IMG/VR virus record: IMGVR_UViG_3300033141_003975
Coordinates: 1-61,348 of that record
Source of the DNA: a virus
Direction: 5' to 3' (one strand)
DNA length: 61,348 bases
Part shown: positions 1 through 7,470 of the stretch, piece by piece
How the letters are laid out: the number at the start of each line of letters is the position of its first letter
Numbering within the stretch: the stretch's first letter is position 1
The notes under the pieces: model-generated
Database searches by the model: none
What the model was told of the DNA's origin: nothing
The model's input: only the letters and a program-made list of their open reading frames with translations
Program-made: the position numbers and the translations under genes

Positions 1-866
1 CACCACTCCCACTCCACTTCAATCCCAACCTTCTTCAGTATAGGCAAGTCATATAATGCATTATGAAACAACACTTCCCCTCTGTACCTTGCCATAACCC
101 CCCTCAACATTTCCATCACGTCTTCGTCTTCTACCAACACAACATACCCTCTCCCTGGCCCGGGACTCACGCTCAAACACCACGGCTCCCCTCGCAGACT
201 TGTTGTTTCAGTATCTATAGCTAATTTAGGATAATTCCTCAAAGACCGTATCAAATACTCATCCCCCACACCCAACCTTCTATAATCAACATTCTGTCCT
301 AATTCATCGACAAAATCCTCGGGCACCACTTCCTGATTGATCGTCTTCACGAGGCCGCGAAACCCGCGCCATACGGCACCGTAGGCTTCTGCGTTATGCA
401 AAGCTGAGGCGGGATGTTGCACCGGCACAACAACCCTCTCCTTCCCTGCCACAACGCACCGCTTCGGTATCCCATTGTGCGACTCCAGCCCCACCCCACT
501 GATTGTCCGCGTGGCTACAGCCCCTATCAACCCCAATACTTCAGGATCACATTGTTCAATAATTTTCATCAAATACGGTAAACAACACTCCACTTCCTCT
601 GGCCTCGGATTATCCCCTTTAGGCTTACACCTCATGACATTCTCAATACGGAAATCACGTCGAGAGAGACAATTCCTGCGCAGTAAATTATCAAGCTCCC
701 ACCCCGACGGCCCTACAAAGGGCTTCCCTTGCTCATCCTCTCTCTTCCCTGGTGCTTCTCCGATGAGCATCATTCGGCAGGGCTCTATTGGTTCAATCGG
801 AAGTGGGCCCTTACACCCCTTCCAAGCTCCACACTTCTTACAGCGGTTGCCAAGAATAGGTCTCAT
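1..866 (-). CDS. UDG-exonuclease-DNA polymerase I fusion, N-terminal part
   Basis: This is the first third of an 856-residue protein whose remainder lies at 59530-61348; the two parts join in frame over the circular closure (2571 nt in all). Residues 1-175 look like a family 4-type uracil-DNA glycosylase: cysteines C9, C12, C80 and C94/95 suited to a 4Fe-4S cluster, GEAPG at 36-40, PFVGPSG at 49-55, MRCKP at 78-82 and HPAS at 151-154. A 3'-5' exonuclease follows, with motif I AIDTETT (D218, E220) and motif II FHNALYD near 267-273. The ATG at 866 is chosen because the alignable protein begins there. The frame stays open up to the stop of the upstream nuclease gene, so GTG 875 or 878 is possible. 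UDG-like domains fused to phage polymerases are known from SPO1-type phages. Confidence 0.88.
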   Translation of the reverse strand, partial: MRPILGNRCKKCGAWKGCKGPLPIEPIEPCRMMLIGEAPGKREDEQGKPFVGPSGWELDNLLRRNCLSRRDFRIENVMRCKPKGDNPRPEEVECCLPYLMKIIEQCDPEVLGLIGAVATRTISGVGLESHNGIPKRCVVAGKERVVVPVQHPASALHNAEAYGAVWRGFRGLVKTINQEVVPEDFVDELGQNVDYRRLGVGDEYLIRSLRNYPKLAIDTETTSLRGEPWCLSVSPGPGRGYVVLVEDEDVMEMLRGVMARYRGEVLFHNALYDLPILKKVGIEVEWEW

Positions 867-929
867 TTGTTCCACCACGCAGCCAGTTCCAGAGACAGGA
901 ATAGTATGAGTAGTGCTACTACGCGGAGT

Positions 930-1646
930 TCATCGCCTACCAACATGATTCCGTCTCCCAAACACTCGTCTTGCGCTCTTCGCTATTGCTCTCCCCACAC
1001 CCTCTACTTCCATCCACTCCTCCTCACTTGCCGTCACCATATTCCAAACACAACCAAAATGCTTCGCCACCACCCTCGCCTTCTCAAAGCCAATCCCAGG
1101 TATCTGTGCCGCTATCCTCTCCTCAATAGACGACCTGTAAATGCGTCGGGTGTTACATTTCTGTTGTGGCAAACAGCTCCTATGCTTCTCAGGCGGCTTC
1201 CTCCACCACTTATACAACTCGCACAACACCCTCACCGTCCCCTTCACACCCTCGGTAAACAACAAATTCATCCCCCCGACAATCTGTGCCGTAGACAGCA
1301 TTTGCAGGAACTGTGAGTATCTAAACTTCCTTCCTTTCAGCTCCCACCATCCACCGCGTCTCGGCACCAGCAACACCCCACTTCTCCCTTCCTTATACCT
1401 CCCCTCAATCAACAAATAAGCTACATCATAATCCTCTTTCATCTTCACAAGCTGCTCCCCCAGCCGCCCTGACAGACACGAATTCACAAAATCACTCACC
1501 GTCTTCCTCTCAACACCAACCACACTTCCTTCCCCAACCCAGCACACGTCCCCCGCGTCCAGGTGAGACAGTTCCGCGCGAATACCCATATCATCGAAAT
1601 ACTTCACCAACTCCTTACTTCCGACTCTGTCATCCACAAATATCAC
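930..1646 (-). CDS. XPF/ERCC4-family structure-specific nuclease
   Basis: The 238-residue protein has an N-terminal ERCC4 nuclease domain (residues about 1-130) with the signature VGVERKTVSDF and the strand YDVAYLLIEG. A C-terminal helix-hairpin-helix pair follows (IPGIGFEKARVV and VEGVGRAIAKSA). This is the compact archaeal-XPF/Hef arrangement: a nuclease that cuts branched or flapped DNA, with HhH motifs for DNA binding. It begins with GTG, preceded by GAGG. It lies between a Sak4-like ATPase and the polymerase, which suggests a role in recombination-dependent replication or processing of forks and concatemers. Domain assignment is firm; the substrate is inferred. Confidence 0.85.
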   Translation of the reverse strand: MIFVDDRVGSKELVKYFDDMGIRAELSHLDAGDVCWVGEGSVVGVERKTVSDFVNSCLSGRLGEQLVKMKEDYDVAYLLIEGRYKEGRSGVLLVPRRGGWWELKGRKFRYSQFLQMLSTAQIVGGMNLLFTEGVKGTVRVLCELYKWWRKPPEKHRSCLPQQKCNTRRIYRSSIEERIAAQIPGIGFEKARVVAKHFGCVWNMVTASEEEWMEVEGVGRAIAKSARRVFGRRNHVGRR

Positions 1647-1650
1647 TTCA

Positions 1651-1728
1651 CTACCTCACGGTTAGCGTGACAAGAATGCCGATGATGAAGCAAAGCAGCT
1701 GTGTCACAACACCCAGCTCTTCCATCAT
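1651..1728 (-). CDS. 25-residue membrane peptide
   Basis: This small ORF starts at an ATG overlapping the stop of the Sak4-like gene (ATGATG overlap) and ends 5 nt before the nuclease start, filling the gap exactly. The peptide begins MMEELGVVTQ, followed by a single hydrophobic stretch (LLCFIIGILVTLTV) and a final Arg, as expected for one short membrane helix. Its position and translational coupling support expression. No function is recognised, and it could simply be a coupling device between neighbours. Confidence 0.45.
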   Translation of the reverse strand: MMEELGVVTQLLCFIIGILVTLTVR

Positions 1729-2414
1729 ATTTGCTCCAGTAATGTCTCAAACCCAATCTCATCACCTTCGAGTATCCAATCAACGAGATCGGGATCGTGT
1801 CGACTATCCAACACCCTCATCTTAAACACGCGGTCTTCTTGGTCGAACCACAAGTCGAGGTTCATCTGCACCACATAAGGCGTGTCCTTAAACCCCGCTC
1901 TCACCAGCTTCCCCGTATATCTGTCATTCACATACTCCCCAGACTTCTTGCTCAAAAACACCGCGTTTTTGTTAGAATCCTTTATTGTATTAAGCAGATT
2001 CCTCATCCTGCGATTCACGGGGCCATAATGATACGGTTGCACCTGCTCCAACTTCCCGAGCATTGCCATTCTCAACAGCTCCCACATCTCAGTCTCCGTA
2101 TCAAACACCAGCGACTTCACTTCCTTACACTCAACCGCCCTATACACTCGCTTCTCTAAATCATCCCACTCCGCTTCAGCTTCCCTCTGTGCCAACTCCA
2201 CCCCTCGCCTGAACTGTGCCACAAATATCTTCTTGTGTTTGAATTTCTTCGCGACACCTTCCAGACCGACGTCGATGTCGAAGTAGGCTATGGGGTCCGG
2301 TGCTGTCAGAGCAAAATGAGTCTTCCCTGACTTCTCACTCCCTGCCGCACACACAATCAGTCTATTGGTTGCCAAAGCCAACTCTTCCACTTTTACGAAA
2401 CCATCCAGGTTCAT
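1725..2414 (-). CDS. Sak4-like RecA-fold ATPase (phage AAA_24 type)
   Basis: The 229-residue protein has Walker A GSEKSGKTHFA near residue 26 and a Walker B-like strand LVFDTETEMWELL near 102. The overall pattern is that of phage nucleotide-binding proteins of the AAA_24/Sak4 group. Sak4 proteins are single-domain Rad51/RadA-like recombinases or annealing helpers that usually work with a phage ssDNA-binding protein. Here they could pair with the SSB-like tail of the nearby helicase. The ATG has a strong site (AAGGAGGTGGAAG), and the gene overlaps its upstream neighbour by ATGA. Family assignment rests on motifs and context. Confidence 0.72.
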   Translation of the reverse strand: MNLDGFVKVEELALATNRLIVCAAGSEKSGKTHFALTAPDPIAYFDIDVGLEGVAKKFKHKKIFVAQFRRGVELAQREAEAEWDDLEKRVYRAVECKEVKSLVFDTETEMWELLRMAMLGKLEQVQPYHYGPVNRRMRNLLNTIKDSNKNAVFLSKKSGEYVNDRYTGKLVRAGFKDTPYVVQMNLDLWFDQEDRVFKMRVLDSRHDPDLVDWILEGDEIGFETLLEQI

Positions 2415-2845
2415 CTTCCACCTCCTTGTATTTGGTGAATAGCATTCAATAGCGGCACCAACTTCATTTTGTCTTTGCGCTTCATCTCAACCTCAACAGC
2501 TCGTTCCAAGACTTCAGCTACCGAGTGTGGAACAACAATTGTCCTCACGTGGTTCGGGTCACAGTTGTGATGAGCAGCCACAATCACCCCGCCATTGGCC
2601 TTCCGAATCCCAACACAATTCCCACTCCATGTACACACGGGTCGGTAATTCCCGAGACGCAGTGCTCGCTTGCGTGCAATCTCCCTCCCCTCACTTGCAC
2701 TGAACTTGTTACCATTCCTACACAGCGACCACCCTGCCGACAGCCACCATTCCTCATTGAAGCGAAAACGGAGTAACAAAATCACCCCCCGTTTCTTCCG
2801 CTCGACTCCTTTTCGTATATAGACAAAGCGTTCCTCAGGTTCCAT
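2411..2845 (-). CDS. hypothetical protein, 144 aa
   Basis: I do not recognise a family. The protein is basic at both ends and contains a central segment with CTWSGNCVGIRK and AAHHNCDPNHVR; its His and Cys residues could bind metal, but no standard zinc motif is evident. It is tightly coupled: the stop overlaps the Sak4-like start and the start overlaps the end of the MazG-like gene. The SD AAGGAG precedes ATG. Because it sits between MazG-like and Sak4-like genes it is probably a replication or recombination accessory; this is inference only. Confidence 0.6.
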   Translation of the reverse strand: MEPEERFVYIRKGVERKKRGVILLLRFRFNEEWWLSAGWSLCRNGNKFSASEGREIARKRALRLGNYRPVCTWSGNCVGIRKANGGVIVAAHHNCDPNHVRTIVVPHSVAEVLERAVEVEMKRKDKMKLVPLLNAIHQIQGGGR

Positions 2846-3161
2846 TTTCGGGATTCTCCTTCCAATTTCTTTTCTTCACCAATTCCCACGTCTCATTCAA
2901 AACTTCCTCAGCCGAATATCCGCGTCTCGCGCAGAAATCCAGCAAGTAGATCATAATATCCCCCACAGCATCCCTCTCTTTCTCCCTCAAATCCTCCCCT
3001 TGTCTGATTCCCTGTATTTGTTTGAGCAGAGCATGCGCCAACTCCCCCACTTCCTCTACTATCCCTATGAACTGGTCAACCCCACACGCCCCCGACCTCG
3101 ATCCGAAATTGGCATACGACCACAGCCACACTTCCTCTTGAATCTTCGACAACGATTTCAT
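2835..3161 (-). CDS. MazG-like nucleotide pyrophosphohydrolase
   Basis: This 108-residue all-alpha protein carries the MazG signature: EEVGELAHALLKQ at about residues 35-47, then, after a charged linker, DAVGDIMIYLLDF. The glutamates and aspartates in these helices normally bind Mg2+ and a nucleoside triphosphate. Phage MazG-like enzymes hydrolyse dNTPs or (p)ppGpp-like nucleotides to adjust pools during infection. The length fits a single-domain MazG. It overlaps both neighbours by a few bases, so it is part of the replication operon. Confidence 0.8.
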   Translation of the reverse strand: MKSLSKIQEEVWLWSYANFGSRSGACGVDQFIGIVEEVGELAHALLKQIQGIRQGEDLREKERDAVGDIMIYLLDFCARRGYSAEEVLNETWELVKKRNWKENPENGT

Positions 3162-3706
3162 CCTTCCATTCTCCTTGCTACTTTCACTATCATTTCCCAG
3201 TTCTTCCTCAACTCGTCTTCATCGAAAATGAGTTCCCATTCCTCAGCGAAAGGCTCAGGTGGGTTCCAATTCCCACACACCCACAATATCAGCATGACGC
3301 ATCTGTCCACGCCAACCATCCAGCAATAGCTTTTGACTTGGGTCATCCAGTACCAATCGGTGGTGGGATCAAAGGCTTTCTTCCACTTCGCCTTACACTC
3401 AACCAACACAACACTTCCGTCTGGGCGGGTCTCCAATCCATCGGGACTGCCTATAATTCCATCACACTCAACCTCACCAGGGAGGTGCATAGACAATTGG
3501 CGATCCGCCCAGACCTTACTGACAACGTCTTCCCAAACGAACCCGACCTCAGCCCAGTTGCCGGAACCTATTTTTTTGGGGTATTGAGGTTGAATCCCCG
3601 CCAGCTTGGCACACTCGCGAATAACATCGGTCACGTGCAAGCCGGCGGATCTTTCCTGCCCACTTCCGGCAAGGCTTATCTTCCTGTCGAGTCGTTTGGC
3701 ATACAT
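3158..3706 (-). CDS. Cas4/RecB-like PD-(D/E)XK nuclease
   Basis: The 182-residue protein has a RecB-family nuclease core. An acidic residue lies in GFVWEDVV, then GIIGSPDGL (the PD motif), then VLVECKAKWKK (the E-x-K motif), and a later Gln/Tyr helix WMTQVKSYCWM. This order matches Cas4/YqaJ-type exonucleases. No Cys quartet typical of Fe-S Cas4 proteins is apparent. It lies next to the Sak4-like ATPase and the DinG-like helicase, as expected for an exonuclease-plus-annealase recombination set. ATG is preceded by GGAG. Confidence 0.75.
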   Translation of the reverse strand: MYAKRLDRKISLAGSGQERSAGLHVTDVIRECAKLAGIQPQYPKKIGSGNWAEVGFVWEDVVSKVWADRQLSMHLPGEVECDGIIGSPDGLETRPDGSVVLVECKAKWKKAFDPTTDWYWMTQVKSYCWMVGVDRCVMLILWVCGNWNPPEPFAEEWELIFDEDELRKNWEMIVKVARRMEG

Positions 3707-3710
3707 GCTT

Positions 3711-4463
3711 CTACTCCGCCAACTTCACGTCTCGACCATCCACTTCCACTCCATCCAAGCCCTGTAAATACGAGGACTTCATCACATCCTTCTGGGCTTG
3801 ACTGATAGCTGTTTTTGACGCACCGGCCTCTTCCAGTGCCCCGACTACAGCCTTCATCAGTTTGACTTTAGTCAGCGGGCCTTGCTCGGCGAGGATGCCA
3901 AGAATCACTTCCTCAACATCCACTTCCACTTCCGCTTCCTTCACCTTCTTGGGCCTCCCTCTCCCGCGCTTGGGCGCCTCCTGTTCCAGCAGGGCTGTGG
4001 GTACGAGGATTGTCCTTCCCTGAGCCCCATCCCCTTTCGGCAACCCAGGTCTCTCGGGTGCCGCCACTTGCTCTACATGGCAGCGAAGGCCAATGAGGAA
4101 TGAGCAATCATCGGTGATATCATCCTCGTTGAATCCGGCTTCTACGAGGTGGGAGAGAAAGAACACGAGGTTGGAGGACTTATTGATACTCCTCCCTTCC
4201 CGTCCCTTGCCCACGGGCACAATCTCTTTCCCGTTGGCGGACGGCTCCCAATCCCCGCGCTTCCCTACCGTGTAGTATTGCTCAAACTCACTTCCTTCCT
4301 CTGCACCTTCGAGCACTTTCATACCCACTCTCAGCGCAGGCACTCCATCCCGCAGGGTTCCCTGGTAGTCGCAGAAGGTGAATTCAGCTTCAGTGAACTC
4401 TACATCCGCGCGCTCCAGCACAGCCCCGCTTACAGCATCACTAGGCTTCAACGATGCTCCCAT
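3711..4463 (-). CDS. possible internal-start product: ssDNA-binding-like protein, 250 aa
   Basis: Inside the helicase ORF, in the same frame, the sequence AAAGGAAAGGAGAAGTATT directly precedes ATG GGA GCA. This is a near-ideal Shine-Dalgarno at good spacing. The product starts MGASLKPSDAV and includes the phage SSB-like region (EYEQ-type strand FEQYYTVGKRGDW, then SNLVFFLSHLVEAGF), the AT-hook-like GRGRPKK and a C-terminal winged-helix-like segment. Either the ORF is read as one fusion and also re-initiated here, or an ancestral stop codon was lost. A stand-alone SSB would be the natural partner of the Sak4-like ATPase. Confidence 0.55.
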   Translation of the reverse strand: MGASLKPSDAVSGAVLERADVEFTEAEFTFCDYQGTLRDGVPALRVGMKVLEGAEEGSEFEQYYTVGKRGDWEPSANGKEIVPVGKGREGRSINKSSNLVFFLSHLVEAGFNEDDITDDCSFLIGLRCHVEQVAAPERPGLPKGDGAQGRTILVPTALLEQEAPKRGRGRPKKVKEAEVEVDVEEVILGILAEQGPLTKVKLMKAVVGALEEAGASKTAISQAQKDVMKSSYLQGLDGVEVDGRDVKLAE

Positions 4464-5990
4464 AATACTTCTCCTTTCCTTTGGCAAATCGCCTATACGT
4501 TTTATCCGCTTTGCAAACCAATTAGGAGCAAAGTCGGAATAATTCTCAAACCATTTCTCTACAACATCATCCAAGATGTATGTTGTGCAGCGGTCAGTTT
4601 CAGTCCTCACCCCTCTCCCCACACTCTGAACCAGATTCTGCATGGTGATCCAATGGATATAGTCTTTGTCTTGCCTGGATTTGTATTGAATGAGAGGGTC
4701 CCCGAGGTTGGGGAAGGGGAGTTTCGCAATTATCTGATAATGGCATTGGTCGTGAGGGAAGTTGTGGCCTTGGGATACAGACGGCGACACAAGCACTGCG
4801 GGCGCTTCCGCTCGCTTAAAGACTTCGACTATCTCTTGCGCCCTACTCCCCCACCTATTGTAAAACAACCTCTCCCTATACCTACTCCTCTCCACTATAA
4901 GATTCTGCAACTTGTAACTTGTCGTATGAATTATCCCCTTCTCATTCCCTCTAGCCTCTATTATCCTGTCAATCTGCTCCGTCAATTTATTCGCATCCAA
5001 AAACAAACTATACCTACTCAACCTCGTTGTCGGCAAATACAATACTTCATTATTCTCGGGCGGAAACAGACTCGGAAACTCCCGCCAAATATAATCCTCC
5101 GCCCCAGCTTCCTCCAAATGCTTCGGTGTCAGATTCGCCGAGAACAACCCCTTGACCACACCCTTGGGGAATAGCGCTTCCTGAACCAAGTCCTTTTCCA
5201 GTGAGGGTGAGTAGAGAGTCACTGTGCCGTTTGTGCGGAAGCTCTTGAACACCGAGGCACGGTAAATAACACGGGTACTATCTCTCAGTCTCGTGAGTTT
5301 GGATATTGTACGCGCCCTATCCAGGGTGTAACAGTCCTTTGCATAGCGTGACAGGACGGCCAATCTCCTATCCAAACTCCTTGCCAACTTCTCTGCTCCT
5401 TTACGACTCAACCCGCCATTAACCGGAATATCACATTCCTTGAGCACAGTCACAGGCACTTCCACACACGCCATCCTCTCAAAGATACTATTTATCTGGT
5501 GAGCCTCATCACAGTAAATAGCCTCGAATTTGCCAAGTGGACTGTTGTCGGAAGCTTGGCATTGAGACCAATAGTGGTAATTCGCCACGACTATGTCACA
5601 GTCCCTAGCTCTAGCTATAGCTACTGAATAGGGACAGTCATTGTCTTTGTATTGACATTGCAACCCAAGAGTGCAAGGACCACAATCACAAGCTAGGCGT
5701 TTATCCCGCAGGCACTGGTACGAATTCCTTCCTGCGATATACCCGAGATTGAGTTCGGGAAAGTCCGTGAGCAGTTGTTGCTGTAGGGCTTTAGTCGCGG
5801 TGAGAATAAGAGTCCTTTTACGTCGAATACGCGCCGCTCCCATATACACCGCCGACTTCCCAGCTCCTGTGGGGAGAGTCTCGGCCACCGGTAATGTTGA
5901 GTTTGTTAATAGACTTTGTAAAGCTTCTTTTTGGGTTGGTCGCCAGGTATCGAAGGGGAGGTGTAATGCGCGTGGGGATTCGGGTATCAT
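3711..5990 (-). CDS. DinG/XPD-like Fe-S helicase fused to an ssDNA-binding-like domain
   Basis: This 759-residue ORF contains an SF2 DNA helicase: Walker A LPTGAGKS (about 39-46), six cysteines between motifs Ia and II (C93, C101, C103, C106, C112, C119) that can hold the XPD/DinG Fe-S cluster, motif II CDEAHQ (160-165) and motif VI QSVGRGVR. From residue 510 a second domain begins (MGASLKPSDAV). It resembles a phage family of putative ssDNA-binding proteins and ends in an AT-hook-like GRGRPKK and a small helical domain. A strong SD sits in frame just before residue 510 (see the separate entry). The ATG at 5990 is preferred; a TTG at 6065 would add 25 poorly conserved-looking residues. Confidence 0.82.
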   Translation of the reverse strand: MIPESPRALHLPFDTWRPTQKEALQSLLTNSTLPVAETLPTGAGKSAVYMGAARIRRKRTLILTATKALQQQLLTDFPELNLGYIAGRNSYQCLRDKRLACDCGPCTLGLQCQYKDNDCPYSVAIARARDCDIVVANYHYWSQCQASDNSPLGKFEAIYCDEAHQINSIFERMACVEVPVTVLKECDIPVNGGLSRKGAEKLARSLDRRLAVLSRYAKDCYTLDRARTISKLTRLRDSTRVIYRASVFKSFRTNGTVTLYSPSLEKDLVQEALFPKGVVKGLFSANLTPKHLEEAGAEDYIWREFPSLFPPENNEVLYLPTTRLSRYSLFLDANKLTEQIDRIIEARGNEKGIIHTTSYKLQNLIVERSRYRERLFYNRWGSRAQEIVEVFKRAEAPAVLVSPSVSQGHNFPHDQCHYQIIAKLPFPNLGDPLIQYKSRQDKDYIHWITMQNLVQSVGRGVRTETDRCTTYILDDVVEKWFENYSDFAPNWFAKRIKRIGDLPKERRSIMGASLKPSDAVSGAVLERADVEFTEAEFTFCDYQGTLRDGVPALRVGMKVLEGAEEGSEFEQYYTVGKRGDWEPSANGKEIVPVGKGREGRSINKSSNLVFFLSHLVEAGFNEDDITDDCSFLIGLRCHVEQVAAPERPGLPKGDGAQGRTILVPTALLEQEAPKRGRGRPKKVKEAEVEVDVEEVILGILAEQGPLTKVKLMKAVVGALEEAGASKTAISQAQKDVMKSSYLQGLDGVEVDGRDVKLAE

Positions 5991-6090
5991 TAGGCCCTGG
6001 GCGCTTGCCGGTCGAGGGTGGAAGTGCAAGGAGAACCCGGAGACAGCATTCCGACATACCGGCAAAGAGACAATACGTTATTGGGTTAAG

Positions 6091-7470
6091 TTAGTCAAGC
6101 TCTCCATCGAAAAAATGGACTATTGTGTCGAAGGCACCAGCGTCAAGCCCTGCCGCCAACAGACACTTTGGATCTTTCGGGTATTCAACAACGGGCTTCG
6201 GTCGTGTCAGCATCAAGACTGCGACACGCACTCTGCCATAATCTCTCAAAGTCCTACTCAATACTTCCCACCCTCGCACTGATTTATTATCCGTGAGTAT
6301 CAAGATATTGGCGTAGTCTCTTTTGGCAAACCGCAGTGGGAGGGTCAGGTCCATGCCACCGGTGAGATCACAACATTCGTGTATGGCCCTGGTCAGTGAG
6401 GGTTTATTGCCCAGATTCAACATCTTCATGCCTTTACGGTCGTGCCCTATCACAGTGAATGCCTCCCATTTCCGCGCTATGGCAGATAACAAAGCTGCGG
6501 CTGTGACACGGGGTTGACCAGGGTAGCAGTCCACAACCACCAATGTCCTATTCTTCGGGGCTGGCAACCTCGCTTCCGCTGTGACATGGAAAGCGTGTTC
6601 CAGAGCAGTCAGCAGGAATGGTGCAGCCTCCCACCCTTCCCCATTCCCATACTTATCCCAAGCTTCATACACTTGGACAGGGTGAATCTTACTCCTGACC
6701 AATACCCCATCATCGCATAGAAGGCTTGCTACGGGCTCACCAAGGTGATTTACAGCCCCACAGGCTGTTATGGTACCCAGATTCTGAATCAAGACCCCTG
6801 TGGGCGTTCTCTTGATCTGATGCTCCCAGAATCGCTTATCCCGCAGGTGTTTGGGCACGATCTCCAATGGCACGACAATCATGTCCTCTACTTTTTTACA
6901 GACTTCCAAGGCATTGGCTTTGGGATTCTGGAATGCCAAGTAAGTGTCAAGCAGAGGATCAACCCCAGTCTCCTGCGTAAACACCCACCGGACCAAGTCC
7001 CTATTCATGCAGGAATCCAACACTCTGGGGTGTGCCACGCGGAGAAGGTCTTTGTGTGTCCACCCATACCCCCTCGGGTACTTCACAAGTTGCAGTGCCA
7101 GTGCAGGGTGTTCTGTGTACCAGCGCGAGATCGCTCTACGTACGGAGCGAGGACAGGATTTCTTCCTTGACAGTTTCCGGTACTCGGCGAAGAACCGGAA
7201 CAGATCCCACCCAGTCTCCACCAAAGGGCAAAACGCATTGACAGATGCCTCTTTATTGGTGCCCCAGACAAACGAGGCCGCAAGCAGGACCACAGACGGA
7301 GTCCTCCTTACCAACCCTCGCTTTTTGAGCCTGAGTGCCAGATCCAATACTTCATTGGTATCCTTTGTCAAGTATTGTTTCAATTTGTCAACTTCTATTA
7401 CACTTAGCTCCACTTCGTTACAAAACCGCACTCTCTTGAGGTTACCGAGGGTCAAGTATTGTTTGAGCAT
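6091..7470 (-). CDS. Ro60/Rsr-like TROVE plus vWA protein
   Basis: The 459-residue protein matches Ro60 over its length. The HEAT-like TROVE half includes KYPRGYGWTHKDLLRVAHP (about 128-146), a hallmark of Ro proteins. The C-terminal half is a von Willebrand A fold with LVVVDCYPG (about 309-317), TGGMDLTLPL (about 369-378), ILILTDNKSVRG (about 390) and a final FDTIVHFFDGEL. Ro60 is a ring that binds misfolded RNAs and Y RNAs, in bacteria working with PNPase. The vWA metal site is degenerate: DxSxS is DCYPG, and the Thr of GGTD is Met. ATG 7470 is chosen because GGGAGG lies 8 nt upstream; it overlaps the methyltransferase stop as TGATG. Confidence 0.85.
   Translation of the reverse strand: MLKQYLTLGNLKRVRFCNEVELSVIEVDKLKQYLTKDTNEVLDLALRLKKRGLVRRTPSVVLLAASFVWGTNKEASVNAFCPLVETGWDLFRFFAEYRKLSRKKSCPRSVRRAISRWYTEHPALALQLVKYPRGYGWTHKDLLRVAHPRVLDSCMNRDLVRWVFTQETGVDPLLDTYLAFQNPKANALEVCKKVEDMIVVPLEIVPKHLRDKRFWEHQIKRTPTGVLIQNLGTITACGAVNHLGEPVASLLCDDGVLVRSKIHPVQVYEAWDKYGNGEGWEAAPFLLTALEHAFHVTAEARLPAPKNRTLVVVDCYPGQPRVTAAALLSAIARKWEAFTVIGHDRKGMKMLNLGNKPSLTRAIHECCDLTGGMDLTLPLRFAKRDYANILILTDNKSVRGWEVLSRTLRDYGRVRVAVLMLTRPKPVVEYPKDPKCLLAAGLDAGAFDTIVHFFDGELD

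Noticed and set aside
4149-5174. 341-codon frame opposite the helicase
   Set aside because: It lies wholly antisense to a gene with clear helicase motifs and is explained by the codon use of that gene.
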